64,000 bases of DNA from Undibacterium sp049340185. Its GTDB lineage: Bacteria > Pseudomonadota > Gammaproteobacteria > Burkholderiales > Burkholderiaceae_D. The position numbers were made by a program, and so were the translations under genes. Positions 18,170-26,472 of the stretch are shown piece by piece; position 1 is the first letter of the stretch; every line of letters starts with the position of its first letter. The notes below the pieces were generated by a model. The model did not search any database. It saw only the letters and a list, made by a program, of their open reading frames with translations, and was not told the origin of the DNA. Where the stretch lies: contig NZ_JBMPPC010000010.1 of the NCBI RefSeq assembly GCF_049340185.1, forward strand, positions 1 through 64,000, given 5' to 3'.

Positions 18170-19150
18170 ATGACAACCGAAAACACACCCGTCTCCGCAG
18201 CAGCAACCACCGCATACGATCCGACTGAGAAACAAAAAGGCGCCAGTAAAACCGCGCGTATTCCGATCAAAATCGTCCCGATGGAACGTCTGCCAAAACC
18301 GGACTGGATCCGTGTTAAAGCCGGTTCGCCGACCACACGTTTTTACGAAATCAAAGACATCCTGCGCGCCAACAACCTGGTAACCGTGTGCGAAGAAGCC
18401 TCCTGCCCGAACATTGGCGAATGCTTCGGCAAAGGCACGGCGACCTTCATGATCATGGGTGACAAATGCACACGCCGCTGCCCGTTCTGTGACGTCGGTC
18501 ATGGCCGCCCTGATCCGCTCGATGTCAATGAGCCACTGAACCTGGCGAAAACCATCGCTGCGCTCAAACTCAGCTACGTCGTGATCACCTCCGTCGATCG
18601 TGATGATCTGCGTGATGGCGGTGCTGCTCATTTTGCAGAATGCATTACCAAAATCCGAGAATTGTCACCATCAACCCGCATCGAAATTCTGACACCAGAT
18701 TTCCGCGGCCGCATGGACCGTGCCCTGGAAATTTTGAATATGGCACCACCCGATGTCATGAACCATAATCTGGAAACCGCACCACGCCTCTACAAAGAAG
18801 CACGTCCGGGATCAGATTACGACTACTCACTGAACCTGCTCAAGCGTTTTAAAGAACAGCATCCCAACACACCGACAAAATCCGGCATCATGGTCGGTCT
18901 GGGTGAAACCGACGAAGAAATCTTGCAAGTCATGCGCGACATGCGCGCCCATAATGTCGATATGCTGACCATCGGTCAATACCTGGCACCAAGCGGACAT
19001 CACCTGCCCGTGCGCCGTTACGTGCATCCCGACGTATTCAAAATGTTTGAAGAAGAAGCCTACAAAATGGGGTTTGCCCACGCAGCGGTCGGTGCAATGG
19101 TGAGGTCGTCGTACCATGCAGATCAACAAGCACATGGCATAGGCGAATAA
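18170..19150 (+). CDS. lipA: Lipoyl synthase
   Basis: A 326-residue radical SAM enzyme that inserts two sulfur atoms into octanoyl-lipoyl domains. The auxiliary cluster cysteines are Cys74, Cys79 and Cys85 (CEEASCPNIGEC); the radical-SAM cysteines are Cys100, Cys104 and Cys107 (CTRRCPFC). A C-terminal RSSYHAD motif is present. The extra 40 residues at the N-terminus are poorly conserved. A terminator follows at 19185. Confidence 0.97.
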   Translation: MTTENTPVSAAATTAYDPTEKQKGASKTARIPIKIVPMERLPKPDWIRVKAGSPTTRFYEIKDILRANNLVTVCEEASCPNIGECFGKGTATFMIMGDKCTRRCPFCDVGHGRPDPLDVNEPLNLAKTIAALKLSYVVITSVDRDDLRDGGAAHFAECITKIRELSPSTRIEILTPDFRGRMDRALEILNMAPPDVMNHNLETAPRLYKEARPGSDYDYSLNLLKRFKEQHPNTPTKSGIMVGLGETDEEILQVMRDMRAHNVDMLTIGQYLAPSGHHLPVRRYVHPDVFKMFEEEAYKMGFAHAAVGAMVRSSYHADQQAHGIGE

Positions 19151-19184
19151 AAAACAGGTCGCAAGTTACTTCCAGATAGCATAA

Positions 19185-19224
19185 AAAAATCCCCGGTAAT
19201 CGCTGAAAACGACCGGGGATTTTT
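19185..19224. terminator. Bidirectional Rho-independent terminator
   Basis: AAAAATCCCCGGT pairs with ACCGGGGATTTT over a 14-base loop. It lies between the convergent lipA and anti-sigma genes and has A and T runs on either side, so it serves both. Confidence 0.92.
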
Positions 19225-19241
19225 ATTAGTCACTTAGCGTA

Positions 19242-20132
19242 TTAACGAGCTTGAGTCTCTGGCGGAATTGGCACAGATCCTGGCTGCAACTGCTCAAATA
19301 CCAGCATCGATAATTGCGACAGGCTGTCTTTGTCAATATTGCCGGACAGGGCGTAGCCGAACTGACCGTCTATCCAATAAAACACACTAACCTGACCTTC
19401 TTTGAGATAACGAAAACCCGTGTCTTTGTTACTCTTGTTTTCATTCGACGCATACAGGGTCAAACGCAGACCCGAGGCGTTCTGGTACATAAATTGTGCC
19501 ACGGGTCCGGAGCTGCCCGGCAGCAAGCGACCGCCGACCAGTTCATAGCCTTTTGCGCTTAGTTTCGGCGGCTTGAGCGGGCTGCCGAGTCGTTTCGATA
19601 ACCACTTGACCAATTGCTCTTCCTGATCCGAACCGACCTCGACCGGACGCTTGACGTCTGGCGTGTAGACCACGTGCGCAATGGCGGCGCGATGGGGCAG
19701 ACTATCGGTCTGATTGTCAGCCTGATTACCTGCGGAATGGCCCTGCTCGTTGATTGCCAAGGCCGCGTTCTGCGTTGCATGCAAATTCCAGCCAGCCAGG
19801 CCGCCACCTGCACCACATATCACCGCGAATAGGATGCCTGCGGCGATCCGTTGCAGAGACCCGTACGATAAAAAAAAGCGCTGACTTTGTACTGACAATT
19901 TTTGTGCAGACAATTGCTCTTGCAGCCTCAGCGGAATTGGCTCGTCGAGTACGTCGTCCACGATCTGATGGATTCCGGCATTCTGCGATTGGTAAGCTTG
20001 CACTCTTAGCAGATCTTCCGGATGCTCCGCCAACCATTGCGCAACTTCGTGCCGGCGTGCATCGGATAATGCATCATCGACATAGGCGTGCAAATCGCTT
20101 TCAGATATGCTCGGAATGGACGGCGACATCAT
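19242..20132 (-). CDS. Membrane-bound anti-sigma factor
   Basis: A 296-residue protein. Residues 1-70 resemble the sigma-binding domain of RsiW-type anti-sigma factors (DLHAYVDDALSDARRHEVAQWL). One membrane segment follows at about residues 93-112 (RIAAGILFAVICGAGGGLAGW). The periplasmic part holds no motif I can name. I do not see the usual HxxxCxxC zinc motif. The start overlaps the sigma gene stop (ATGA), so both are made together. It should hold the sigma factor inactive until an envelope signal arrives. Confidence 0.88.
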   Translation of the reverse strand: MMSPSIPSISESDLHAYVDDALSDARRHEVAQWLAEHPEDLLRVQAYQSQNAGIHQIVDDVLDEPIPLRLQEQLSAQKLSVQSQRFFLSYGSLQRIAAGILFAVICGAGGGLAGWNLHATQNAALAINEQGHSAGNQADNQTDSLPHRAAIAHVVYTPDVKRPVEVGSDQEEQLVKWLSKRLGSPLKPPKLSAKGYELVGGRLLPGSSGPVAQFMYQNASGLRLTLYASNENKSNKDTGFRYLKEGQVSVFYWIDGQFGYALSGNIDKDSLSQLSMLVFEQLQPGSVPIPPETQAR

Positions 20133-20704
20133 TTAACAACCTTTAATGTGGGTAATGTTCCAGAATTATTTTTATGCGTTTGAGGCGTGTCATTGGTCGC
20201 CATCAACAGCCGTAATTTTTCGCGCCCGCGACTCAGGCGCGACATGACAGTGCCGAGCGGAATATCTAAGGCCAGCGCGATCTCTTTGTAATCCATCTGC
20301 TCTAGCGAAACCAGCAACAAAACTGCGCGCTGCTCTCGCGGCAGCATGCGTAACGCAGTATGCAAATCATGCATCTCCAGACGGTCACTTTGTGTTGCAC
20401 GAGTCGAACTTTCTACCGTTTCCTGCCCGTCTGCGTTGCGATTGTCCTCTGCGACTTGCTCCATATCGATCAGTTGCAAAGAACCTTGTCTGACCTGCGT
20501 CACATACAGGTTGTGCATGATGCCAAATAACCATGGCCGGATATCACCGCCTGCGCGCCATTGTGCACGCTTCAGCCATGCGCGCTCCAGCGTGTCCTGT
20601 ACCAGATCATCGGCAAGCACTCTATCTGCCACCAACGCCCGCGCATAACGTCGCAGGCGCGGCAAGCAGTCGGTCATTAACGCGGTGAGATCAGCTAATG
20701 CCAT
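20129..20704 (-). CDS. ECF RNA polymerase sigma factor
   Basis: A 191-residue sigma-70-type factor with regions 2 and 4 only: LVQDTLERAWLKRAQW (region 2) and LPREQRAVLLLVSLEQMDYKEIALAL followed by GTVMSRLSRGREKL (region 4 helix-turn-helix). It directs RNA polymerase to a small regulon. It lies 14 bases downstream of the secreted YxFxxD gene and overlaps the anti-sigma gene by 4 bases. An ECF-type promoter upstream suggests autoregulation. Confidence 0.95.
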   Translation of the reverse strand: MALADLTALMTDCLPRLRRYARALVADRVLADDLVQDTLERAWLKRAQWRAGGDIRPWLFGIMHNLYVTQVRQGSLQLIDMEQVAEDNRNADGQETVESSTRATQSDRLEMHDLHTALRMLPREQRAVLLLVSLEQMDYKEIALALDIPLGTVMSRLSRGREKLRLLMATNDTPQTHKNNSGTLPTLKVVK

Positions 20705-20718
20705 TGACGGTAGTGTCC

Positions 20719-21096
20719 TTAGTTTTTAATGACGTGCCAGATTTCTTTCACGTTATCGCCAGTGCGATCGCCCTCTTGCTTATCTTTTGCAAACATATAC
20801 AGCGGCTTGCCTTTATATGCCCATTGCTTACTACCATCGTCGCGCGTGATGACGGTGTAATCACCACTACCAGTTGCACCGGCGGCTGCCGTCAATGCAG
20901 GCCAGAGTGTCAGGCAGGCATCGTTACAGACGCTTTTGCCGTTACCGGTGACATCTTTATCAAAAGTGTACAACGTCATGCCAGCCTGGCTCACCAGAAT
21001 ATCGCCGGATTTTTTGACTGGTACATCGGCGGCTAATGCAACACTAGCGAGCGAAAGAGAGGTCAGCAGAGCCGCTACCAAGTGCGAAATTTTCAT
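20719..21096 (-). CDS. Secreted COG4315-type repeat protein
   Basis: A 125-residue periplasmic protein with signal peptide MKISHLVAALLTSLSLASVA (cleaved after ALA). Two Yx[FW]xxD motifs, LYTFDKD and LYMFAKD, mark the COG4315 'YxFxxD' family; a conserved Cys pair sits in SVCNDACLTLWPAL. The function is unknown, though members are often in ECF sigma loci. GGAG lies 5 bases before the chosen ATG; an in-frame ATG one codon upstream and a longer frame to 21171 are less likely. It is the first gene of the sigma operon. Confidence 0.85.
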   Translation of the reverse strand: MKISHLVAALLTSLSLASVALAADVPVKKSGDILVSQAGMTLYTFDKDVTGNGKSVCNDACLTLWPALTAAAGATGSGDYTVITRDDGSKQWAYKGKPLYMFAKDKQEGDRTGDNVKEIWHVIKN

Positions 21097-21162
21097 CATA
21101 TCTCCAGATTCATCATTGAGTTCATCGTTAAATTCATTCATAACAAGAGCGTTACAACTAGG

Positions 21163-21190
21163 TATACGCAAAAACTCGGGAATTTATTCC
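21163..21190 (-). promoter_or_regulatory. Candidate ECF-type promoter of the sigma operon
   Basis: On the minus strand GGAATA (21185-21190) and CGTATA (21163-21168) are separated by exactly 16 bases. GGAA-type -35 and CGT-type -10 elements at that spacing are the usual pattern for ECF sigma factors. It lies 67 bases upstream of the COG4315 start, so the sigma factor may drive its own operon. The -35 sits in a palindrome GGAATTTATTCC (21179-21190). Confidence 0.6.
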
Positions 21191-21355
21191 AGCGACAGAC
21201 AATTAATTTCGATGACAGCCGTTGCAGATGAAAATGCTGAGGTGGCGATGCAGGCGATGCAAGGAGATCAGGCATTGCGGTCGCTGTGGTTGTCGTTGTC
21301 GTTGTGATCGTTGAAGTTACAGCGCAGGCTTTTTACAAGGCTACCTAAAACAAAC

Positions 21356-22165
21356 TTATGCCGTGACAACGCGATAAATGAAATTCAGCGCAACCAGTAC
21401 CAGCAATCCAGCAAAGGCAATCTGTACCGTGTGCTCCCGCAAATGCCGTCCGATATAGCGTCCTGCCAGCATGCCCAACGCCGAACTCAGCATAAAAAAC
21501 GCCGTGAACTCTAGCGGAATCACCGCGCCGTGCATGACCGCACTAGCCACACCGGCGCTTCCCACCAGTGCAATCACTAGCAAAGACGTCGCCACCGCCC
21601 CATGCATGCTGAGATTCGTATAGCGGCGCAACATCGGCACAACCACAAAACCACCGCCGACACCGAGCAATCCCGTCACGAATCCTGCAATGCCACCGAT
21701 ACCGGCGATCACCAGGCTAGTTGTCAGCGTCCAGTCAAATCGTCCCGTCACATTATTAATACACAAAAGCGGCGGTGCTTGCGCATCTGACGGATGCGAT
21801 GCCGCCTGCGCAGAATGCCTGAACAGACGCACAGCAACAATCAACAAAATCCCGGCAAATACAGTCATCAACCAGCTCTGTGGCAGTGTTTGTGCGGCCA
21901 GGACACCGGCAGTCGTCAACGGCATCCCCACCAGAGCCATGACAATCGCGGCACGGTAGCGCACCAGTTTTTTGCGGAAACCCTCTACCGTGCCGACCAC
22001 GGCACCGGCAGTGACAGCCAGCAAGGCAACCGGCATCGCCTGTTGCATTTGCCATCCCATCGCCTGCACCAGCGCGGGAACAGCAATAATGCCGCCACCA
22101 GCGCCGGTCAAGCCCATGATAGCGCCGACAATCAGGCCAATGAATAAAGCAATCAGAGTGCTCAT
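21356..22165 (-). CDS. TauE/SafE-family sulfite or anion exporter (TSUP)
   Basis: A 269-residue inner-membrane protein with about eight hydrophobic segments and the paired TauE repeats (GLTGAGGGIIAVPALVQAMG and GLLGVGGGFVVVPMLRRYT). The family moves sulfite, sulfonates or other anions. The ATG at 22165 gives the family start; a TTG 16 codons upstream is in frame. No good Shine-Dalgarno is visible. It is the last gene of a set with the two YeeE halves and BigR, so sulfur anion export is likely. Confidence 0.88.
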   Translation of the reverse strand: MSTLIALFIGLIVGAIMGLTGAGGGIIAVPALVQAMGWQMQQAMPVALLAVTAGAVVGTVEGFRKKLVRYRAAIVMALVGMPLTTAGVLAAQTLPQSWLMTVFAGILLIVAVRLFRHSAQAASHPSDAQAPPLLCINNVTGRFDWTLTTSLVIAGIGGIAGFVTGLLGVGGGFVVVPMLRRYTNLSMHGAVATSLLVIALVGSAGVASAVMHGAVIPLEFTAFFMLSSALGMLAGRYIGRHLREHTVQIAFAGLLVLVALNFIYRVVTA

Positions 22166-22256
22166 TTTTGAGGAAAATTGACTAGAGAAAATTATGTTTC
22201 TCGGGCGAAGCAAAAAAGTGATTCGCCCTCAACTCGGGACGATCACCACAAAAAAA

Positions 22257-22676
22257 CTAAGGACGCTGACGCTCCAGCAAGTTAAAGAGTCCCATCCCCG
22301 CCAGCATCGCGACGACAAATACCAGCCCCTTCGCCACACCGGCACCCAGTAGCACAATCGCAGGCCCCGGGCAGATTCCAGCCAGTCCCCATCCGGCACC
22401 AAACAGCAGGCTACCGGCCACCAGCCGACGGTCAATCAAGGTAATGGCCGGTATCATTAAAGGCAAACCCAATACCGATTTTTGCCAGGCCCTAACAAAC
22501 TCAAACGTCACGCTGGCGACCACAATCGCCCCCGCCATGACCAGTGCCAAAGACGGGTCCCAGCGACCTGTCAGATCCAGAAACCCCACTACTTTTGCGG
22601 GATCAGCCATACCAGCAACGATCAGGCCGACACCAAAAATCAAACCGGCAATCCAGGCAAACAAGATCGTCATCAT
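22257..22676 (-). CDS. YeeE/YedE-family protein, second half (DUF6691-like)
   Basis: A 139-residue membrane protein with four hydrophobic segments: FAWIAGLIFGVGLIVAGMAD, then an internal GAGWGLAGICPGPAIVLLG motif with a conserved Cys. The YeeE family transports thiosulfate or related sulfur species. The start ATG overlaps the previous stop (ATGA); the next ATG one codon on is equally possible. With the gene before it, it forms a two-subunit version of the single-chain YeeE, as described for PmpA/PmpB. Confidence 0.87.
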   Translation of the reverse strand: MMTILFAWIAGLIFGVGLIVAGMADPAKVVGFLDLTGRWDPSLALVMAGAIVVASVTFEFVRAWQKSVLGLPLMIPAITLIDRRLVAGSLLFGAGWGLAGICPGPAIVLLGAGVAKGLVFVVAMLAGMGLFNLLERQRP

Positions 22677-23134
22677 GCGGCTCCCGCGCCGTGCTGCATT
22701 AGATGCAGCAACACATGGCGCACTACGTACACCACGACAAATCCAGATGCCATGAACGCCATCGTCGCCACCAGTGAACGCAGAGAAAAACGCGACAAAC
22801 CACAAACACCATGGCCGCTGGTACAGCCCGATCCGTAACGCGTACCGACACCCACAAGCAGACCCGCAATCACCACCGTCAGCCAGTCAGCATCGATCGT
22901 TGCGGCGGGCAACGTTGCAAACAAGCGAAACAGCAACGGTGCCATGAGTAGGCCAGTAACAAACGCTGCACGCCATTGCCACTCGCCGCGTGCAGGCTGC
23001 AACAGACCAGCAACAATCCCGCTGATACCCGCAATACGGCCATTAAAGCTCATCAATAAAGCCGCCGCCAGGCCAATCAGGGCGCCGCCTGTGAGAGCAG
23101 TCCACGGGGTAAATACCTGCCATGCAATCGTCAT
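22673..23134 (-). CDS. YeeE/YedE-family protein, first half
   Basis: A 153-residue membrane protein with four hydrophobic segments and the signature GSGCTSGHGVCGLSRFSLRS, whose cysteines relay sulfur species in characterised YeeE proteins. GGALIGLAAALLMSFNGRIAGISG is the usual first helix. It precedes and overlaps the second half. It lies 104 bases after the BigR-type gene on the same strand. Confidence 0.88.
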   Translation of the reverse strand: MTIAWQVFTPWTALTGGALIGLAAALLMSFNGRIAGISGIVAGLLQPARGEWQWRAAFVTGLLMAPLLFRLFATLPAATIDADWLTVVIAGLLVGVGTRYGSGCTSGHGVCGLSRFSLRSLVATMAFMASGFVVVYVVRHVLLHLMQHGAGAA

Positions 23135-23237
23135 CTGAATATCCCTTTCATTACATACTCCCCATTAATTTATGAAAAATATGACTTAATCCGTTTTATT
23201 TAATAGGTGTAAAAAATATACTCACCCCAAGTATGTA

Positions 23238-23552
23238 TTATTTAGGGCAATATAAAGCGTACATCAGCTCCAGCAGATGCAAGACCTTAGGGTCGGCGAC
23301 TGAATAATAAATACGTTTCCCATCACGGCGCGTATCAACCAAACCCTCAGCGCGCAACACACCGAGTTGCTGCGACAAACTAGGCTGATGCAGGTCGAGC
23401 AATTCTTCCAGCTCGCTAACGGATTTTTCTCCCTGACTAAGCTGACATAACAAAAGCAAACGATCCTCGTTCGCCAGGGCACGCAAGGTGCTGGTAGCGG
23501 CCTGCGCCGCAATGCGCATTTGCGCTATCTCAATGACTTGATCAGTTGGCAT
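23238..23552 (-). CDS. bigR: ArsR-family persulfide-responsive repressor (BigR-like)
   Basis: A 104-residue winged-helix repressor. The HTH is SVSELEELLDLHQPSLSQQLGVLRAEGLV. Cys36 and Cys102 match the cysteine pair that forms a disulfide or polysulfide link in BigR/SqrR when persulfide rises, releasing DNA. Neighbouring genes (persulfide dioxygenase, YeeE, TauE) support this. It is divergent from the dioxygenase gene across a 78-base spacer with a symmetric operator candidate. No clear Shine-Dalgarno precedes the ATG. Confidence 0.88.
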   Translation of the reverse strand: MPTDQVIEIAQMRIAAQAATSTLRALANEDRLLLLCQLSQGEKSVSELEELLDLHQPSLSQQLGVLRAEGLVDTRRDGKRIYYSVADPKVLHLLELMYALYCPK

Positions 23553-23572
23553 AAAAAATTAAAGCAATGTAT

Positions 23573-23609
23573 TTGACTACATTCTATATTTTGATATTAT
23601 GTAAGTCAA
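23573..23609. promoter_or_regulatory. Face-to-face promoters within an inverted repeat (BigR operator candidate)
   Basis: Arms TTGACTACAT (23573-23582) and ATGTAAGTCAA (23599-23609) are inverted copies apart from one base. Plus-strand promoter: TTGACT (23573-23578), 16 bases, TATTAT (23595-23600). Minus-strand promoter: TTGACT (23604-23609 read backwards), 17 bases, TAGAAT (23581-23586). Both promoters occupy the same 37 bases, so one bound repressor could silence both genes. Confidence 0.7.
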
Positions 23610-23630
23610 TATATTGTCATTGAGTAGAAT

Positions 23631-24530
23631 ATGGAACCTGCAGCAAACATCCTGACGTCAACGCCCCCAACCGAGGCGCATATTCAGGCCTTCTTTGACA
23701 AAACGACTTTCACGGTTAGCTATGTGGTCTTCGACAGGGATGGCGGACATGCTGCCATCATCGATAGCGTGCTCAATTACGACCACAAATCCGGACGCAC
23801 CAGCACCACGTCTGCGGATCAGATACTAGACTTTCTCCACGCTCATCAATTGACATCAGATTGGATTTTAGAAACTCACGCTCACGCCGACCACCTGTCT
23901 GCGGCGCACTATCTGCAAGAAAAAATCGGCGGCAAGATCGCCATCGGTGCGCATATTCATCAGGTGCAAAAAGTATTTAAAGCCTTGTTCAATCTGGAAC
24001 CCGGCTTCGCGGTTGATGGTTCGCAATTCGATTATCTATTTGCTGAGGACGAAGAGTTTCAAATCGGCGATCTGACAGCCAGAGCACTGTTTGTCCCCGG
24101 TCACACACCTGCCGACATGGCGTATCAGATCGGTGATGCCGTCTTTGTCGGTGATACCTTATTCATGCCAGACGTCGGCACAGCACGATGCGACTTCCCC
24201 GGTGGCGATGCGCGCATGCTGTACCAATCAGTCAAAAAAATATTGGCGCTGCCAGAGCAGACCCGGTTATTTATGTGTCATGACTACCCGCCAGACGAAC
24301 GTGAGGTGCAATGGATGTGTACGGTAGCAGATCAGCGTCATCACAATATCCATGTGCATGACGGCGTAAGTGAAAGTGCCTTCATCGCTATGCGCACCAA
24401 GCGCGATGCAGGTCTTGACATGCCGGTACTGATTTTGCCATCGGTACAGGTGAATATCCGTGCGGGCGCACTGCCGCCAAAAGAAGATAACGGCATCTGT
24501 TATTTAAAAATCCCGCTGAATGGAATTTAA
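23631..24530 (+). CDS. blh: MBL-fold persulfide dioxygenase (Blh/ETHE1-like)
   Basis: A 299-residue metallo-beta-lactamase-fold enzyme. The metal motif HxHxDH is His83, His85, Asp87, His88; further ligands lie in VPGHTPADM and FVGDTLF, with DVGTARCDFPGGDAR typical of persulfide dioxygenases and their Blh relatives. It would oxidise glutathione persulfide to sulfite. It is divergent from the BigR-type gene and followed by a DUF2892 gene. TauE on the other side could export the sulfite made. Whether it is ETHE1-like or Blh-like cannot be settled by eye. Confidence 0.9.
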   Translation: MEPAANILTSTPPTEAHIQAFFDKTTFTVSYVVFDRDGGHAAIIDSVLNYDHKSGRTSTTSADQILDFLHAHQLTSDWILETHAHADHLSAAHYLQEKIGGKIAIGAHIHQVQKVFKALFNLEPGFAVDGSQFDYLFAEDEEFQIGDLTARALFVPGHTPADMAYQIGDAVFVGDTLFMPDVGTARCDFPGGDARMLYQSVKKILALPEQTRLFMCHDYPPDEREVQWMCTVADQRHHNIHVHDGVSESAFIAMRTKRDAGLDMPVLILPSVQVNIRAGALPPKEDNGICYLKIPLNGI

Positions 24531-24614
24531 GCATCACAAAAACAAATTCAGTGCGTAAGCGATGCACTGAATTTATCTGTTCAGGAAATGAAAATTTTCA
24601 CCAAGGAGCACAAC

Positions 24615-24806
24615 ATGAAAATCAACGTAGGCAATACCGACAGATGGGTACGCATTATCGCGGGACTGGGACTCATAGGCGCAAGCCTGACCGGGTTCAT
24701 CGGGATGTGGGGATGGCTAGGCATCGTGCCGGTTTTGACGGGAACATTCCGCTTTTGTCCGGCCTATCTGCCTTTTGGTTTATCGACTTGCAGCATCAAA
24801 AAATAA
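24615..24806 (+). CDS. DUF2892 (YgaP-like) membrane protein
   Basis: A 63-residue protein with two hydrophobic segments (IIAGLGLIGASLTGFIG, LGIVPVLTGTFRFCPAYLPFG). The C-terminal part matches the YgaP membrane domain, with cysteines in RFCPAY and STCSI. AAGGAG lies 6 bases before this ATG, which decides the start over an ATG nine codons upstream. It follows the dioxygenase gene and probably shares its transcript. No rhodanese domain is attached. Confidence 0.85.
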   Translation: MKINVGNTDRWVRIIAGLGLIGASLTGFIGMWGWLGIVPVLTGTFRFCPAYLPFGLSTCSIKK

Positions 24807-24856
24807 GTCTGCAAAAATAAGCGCATAACATCATCCCTGAGCGGGACAAAATCTGA

Positions 24857-26161
24857 TCAGGGACTTTGTTTCGGATAGATGCGTACCAAGACGATACGCG
24901 GTCCATTCATCTTTTTGACGACGGCGTCAAACCGCTCGAACTCTACTTTCTGGCCTTCCGTTGGCAGATCGCCGAGTGTATGCATGATCAAGCCGCCTAT
25001 CGACTCAACCTCTTCGCTATCGAGATCAATGCCGAGTGCAATACCCAGCGTGAACAAAGGCAAGCTCCCCTTACCCATCAAGGTGCCATCATCCAGCGTC
25101 ACCCAGTCGTTTTCATTCAGGCGGAATTCATCACGTATCTGGCCGACCAGCGCACCGAGCAGATTGTCGAGCGTCAGAAAACCAAGCGGCTTACTTTCTT
25201 TGTAACCGACGATCGCAAAATGCGGCGCACCTTTGCGGAAGCGACGAAATAATTCAAGCGCAGGCATGGTCGGCGGAACAAATTCCACCTGACGCAAATG
25301 ATCACTTAAATCGTCCAGCGTCTTACCGCTTTGCTGCGCCAAAAATAAATCTTTCAGATGCAACATTCCCAGTACCGTCTCACCGTCAGCATCAAGATAC
25401 GGATAGCGGCTGAAACGGTTGCGGTAGGCGGTTTCCATGTTGTCAGCCAGGCTTTGATCCTTGTACATAGCGACCACTTCGCTGAACGGACGCATCAGGT
25501 CAGACACCTCCAGATCACCAAAATCCAGCATCTGCGCCATGATGCTCCACTCATCAGGCGTCAGTTTTTTACTGCCATGACTACCGCGCAAAATCAGCTT
25601 GAGTTCATCCGGAGAGTAATGCGCATCGCTACCGTGCGTGGCATCCAGACCCAACCATTTCAATACTTTGTTCGCACTAAAATTCAGGGTCCAGATCGCC
25701 GGGTACATGACCCAATAGAACGCATACAAGGCTGGGGCCGTCCACAGTGAAACGCGTTCAGGCATGCGGATCGCCATCGATTTAGGCGCCAGCTCACCGA
25801 CGACAATATGCAAAAAGGAAATGACGAAAAAGGCGAAGAAGAAAGAAATCCCATGTATCAGCTCTTGCGAGTTCACACCGATAGTCACCAGCAGTGGCTC
25901 CAGCAACCGGGCAAACGCCGGCTCACCGATCCACCCCAAACCCAGTGACGCCAGCGTAATACCCAGCTGGCACGCAGAAAGATAGGCATCCAGATGTTGA
26001 TGCACCGTGCCCAGCAAACGTCCGCGAACTCCACCCGTTTTGGCAATACTGCGAACCCGAGTCTGACGCAATTTCACCAGGCCAAATTCAGCAGCAACAA
26101 AAAAACCATTTAATACCACCAACAACAGCGCGGCAATCACCAGCAAAAGGTTATCCAACAC
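24857..26161 (-). CDS. Hemolysin-family / CorC-like protein (CNNM and CBS domains)
   Basis: A 434-residue membrane protein: an N-terminal DUF21/CNNM domain (residues 1-190, VLNGFFVAAEFGLVKLR, QLGITLASLGLGWIGEPA), a CBS pair (about 210-330) and a CorC_HlyC domain at the end. Relatives act in magnesium or cobalt efflux. The GTG at 26161 begins the family-like sequence; the frame stays open 50 codons further up but those residues look unlike the family. Its stop lies in a hairpin with TCCCTGA/TCAGGGA (24834-24863) shared with the convergent plus-strand gene. Confidence 0.85.
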   Translation of the reverse strand: MLDNLLLVIAALLLVVLNGFFVAAEFGLVKLRQTRVRSIAKTGGVRGRLLGTVHQHLDAYLSACQLGITLASLGLGWIGEPAFARLLEPLLVTIGVNSQELIHGISFFFAFFVISFLHIVVGELAPKSMAIRMPERVSLWTAPALYAFYWVMYPAIWTLNFSANKVLKWLGLDATHGSDAHYSPDELKLILRGSHGSKKLTPDEWSIMAQMLDFGDLEVSDLMRPFSEVVAMYKDQSLADNMETAYRNRFSRYPYLDADGETVLGMLHLKDLFLAQQSGKTLDDLSDHLRQVEFVPPTMPALELFRRFRKGAPHFAIVGYKESKPLGFLTLDNLLGALVGQIRDEFRLNENDWVTLDDGTLMGKGSLPLFTLGIALGIDLDSEEVESIGGLIMHTLGDLPTEGQKVEFERFDAVVKKMNGPRIVLVRIYPKQSP

Positions 26162-26472
26162 ACACTTTCTATAAACGAATAAGCCAATACTGTAGTCGAA
26201 AAACAGGGCATTTGCATACCGTCTGTGGAACTTCTGGCAATTATCGGAGGTCGGACCAGAGACTGCCAGCCTGTAAGCTAGCCATAAGCAAGCGCTTAAC
26301 CGGACACGCATATGATGCTGAACGGGTATAGTCCGGACTCATCTGCCGATTTACTTCTCTACGTAATATTAAGAGATTCCTAAGCAAAAACGCCAATATA
26401 GCCGCCACAATCAATGTCAAATTGACATAAAATCGGATTAAGCTCTTTCGTCCGAAGGAACAGGAGAACATA
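26162..26472. other. Divergent intergenic region with a 15-bp palindrome
   Basis: The 311 bases between the CorC-like gene (minus) and the COG4389 gene (plus) hold a perfect palindrome, ATGTCAA-A-TTGACAT (26414-26428), which contains two opposed TTGACA-like -35 hexamers, and a 10-bp palindrome AGTCCGGACT (26330-26339). I could not match good -10 elements. Nothing codes here. Confidence 0.5.
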
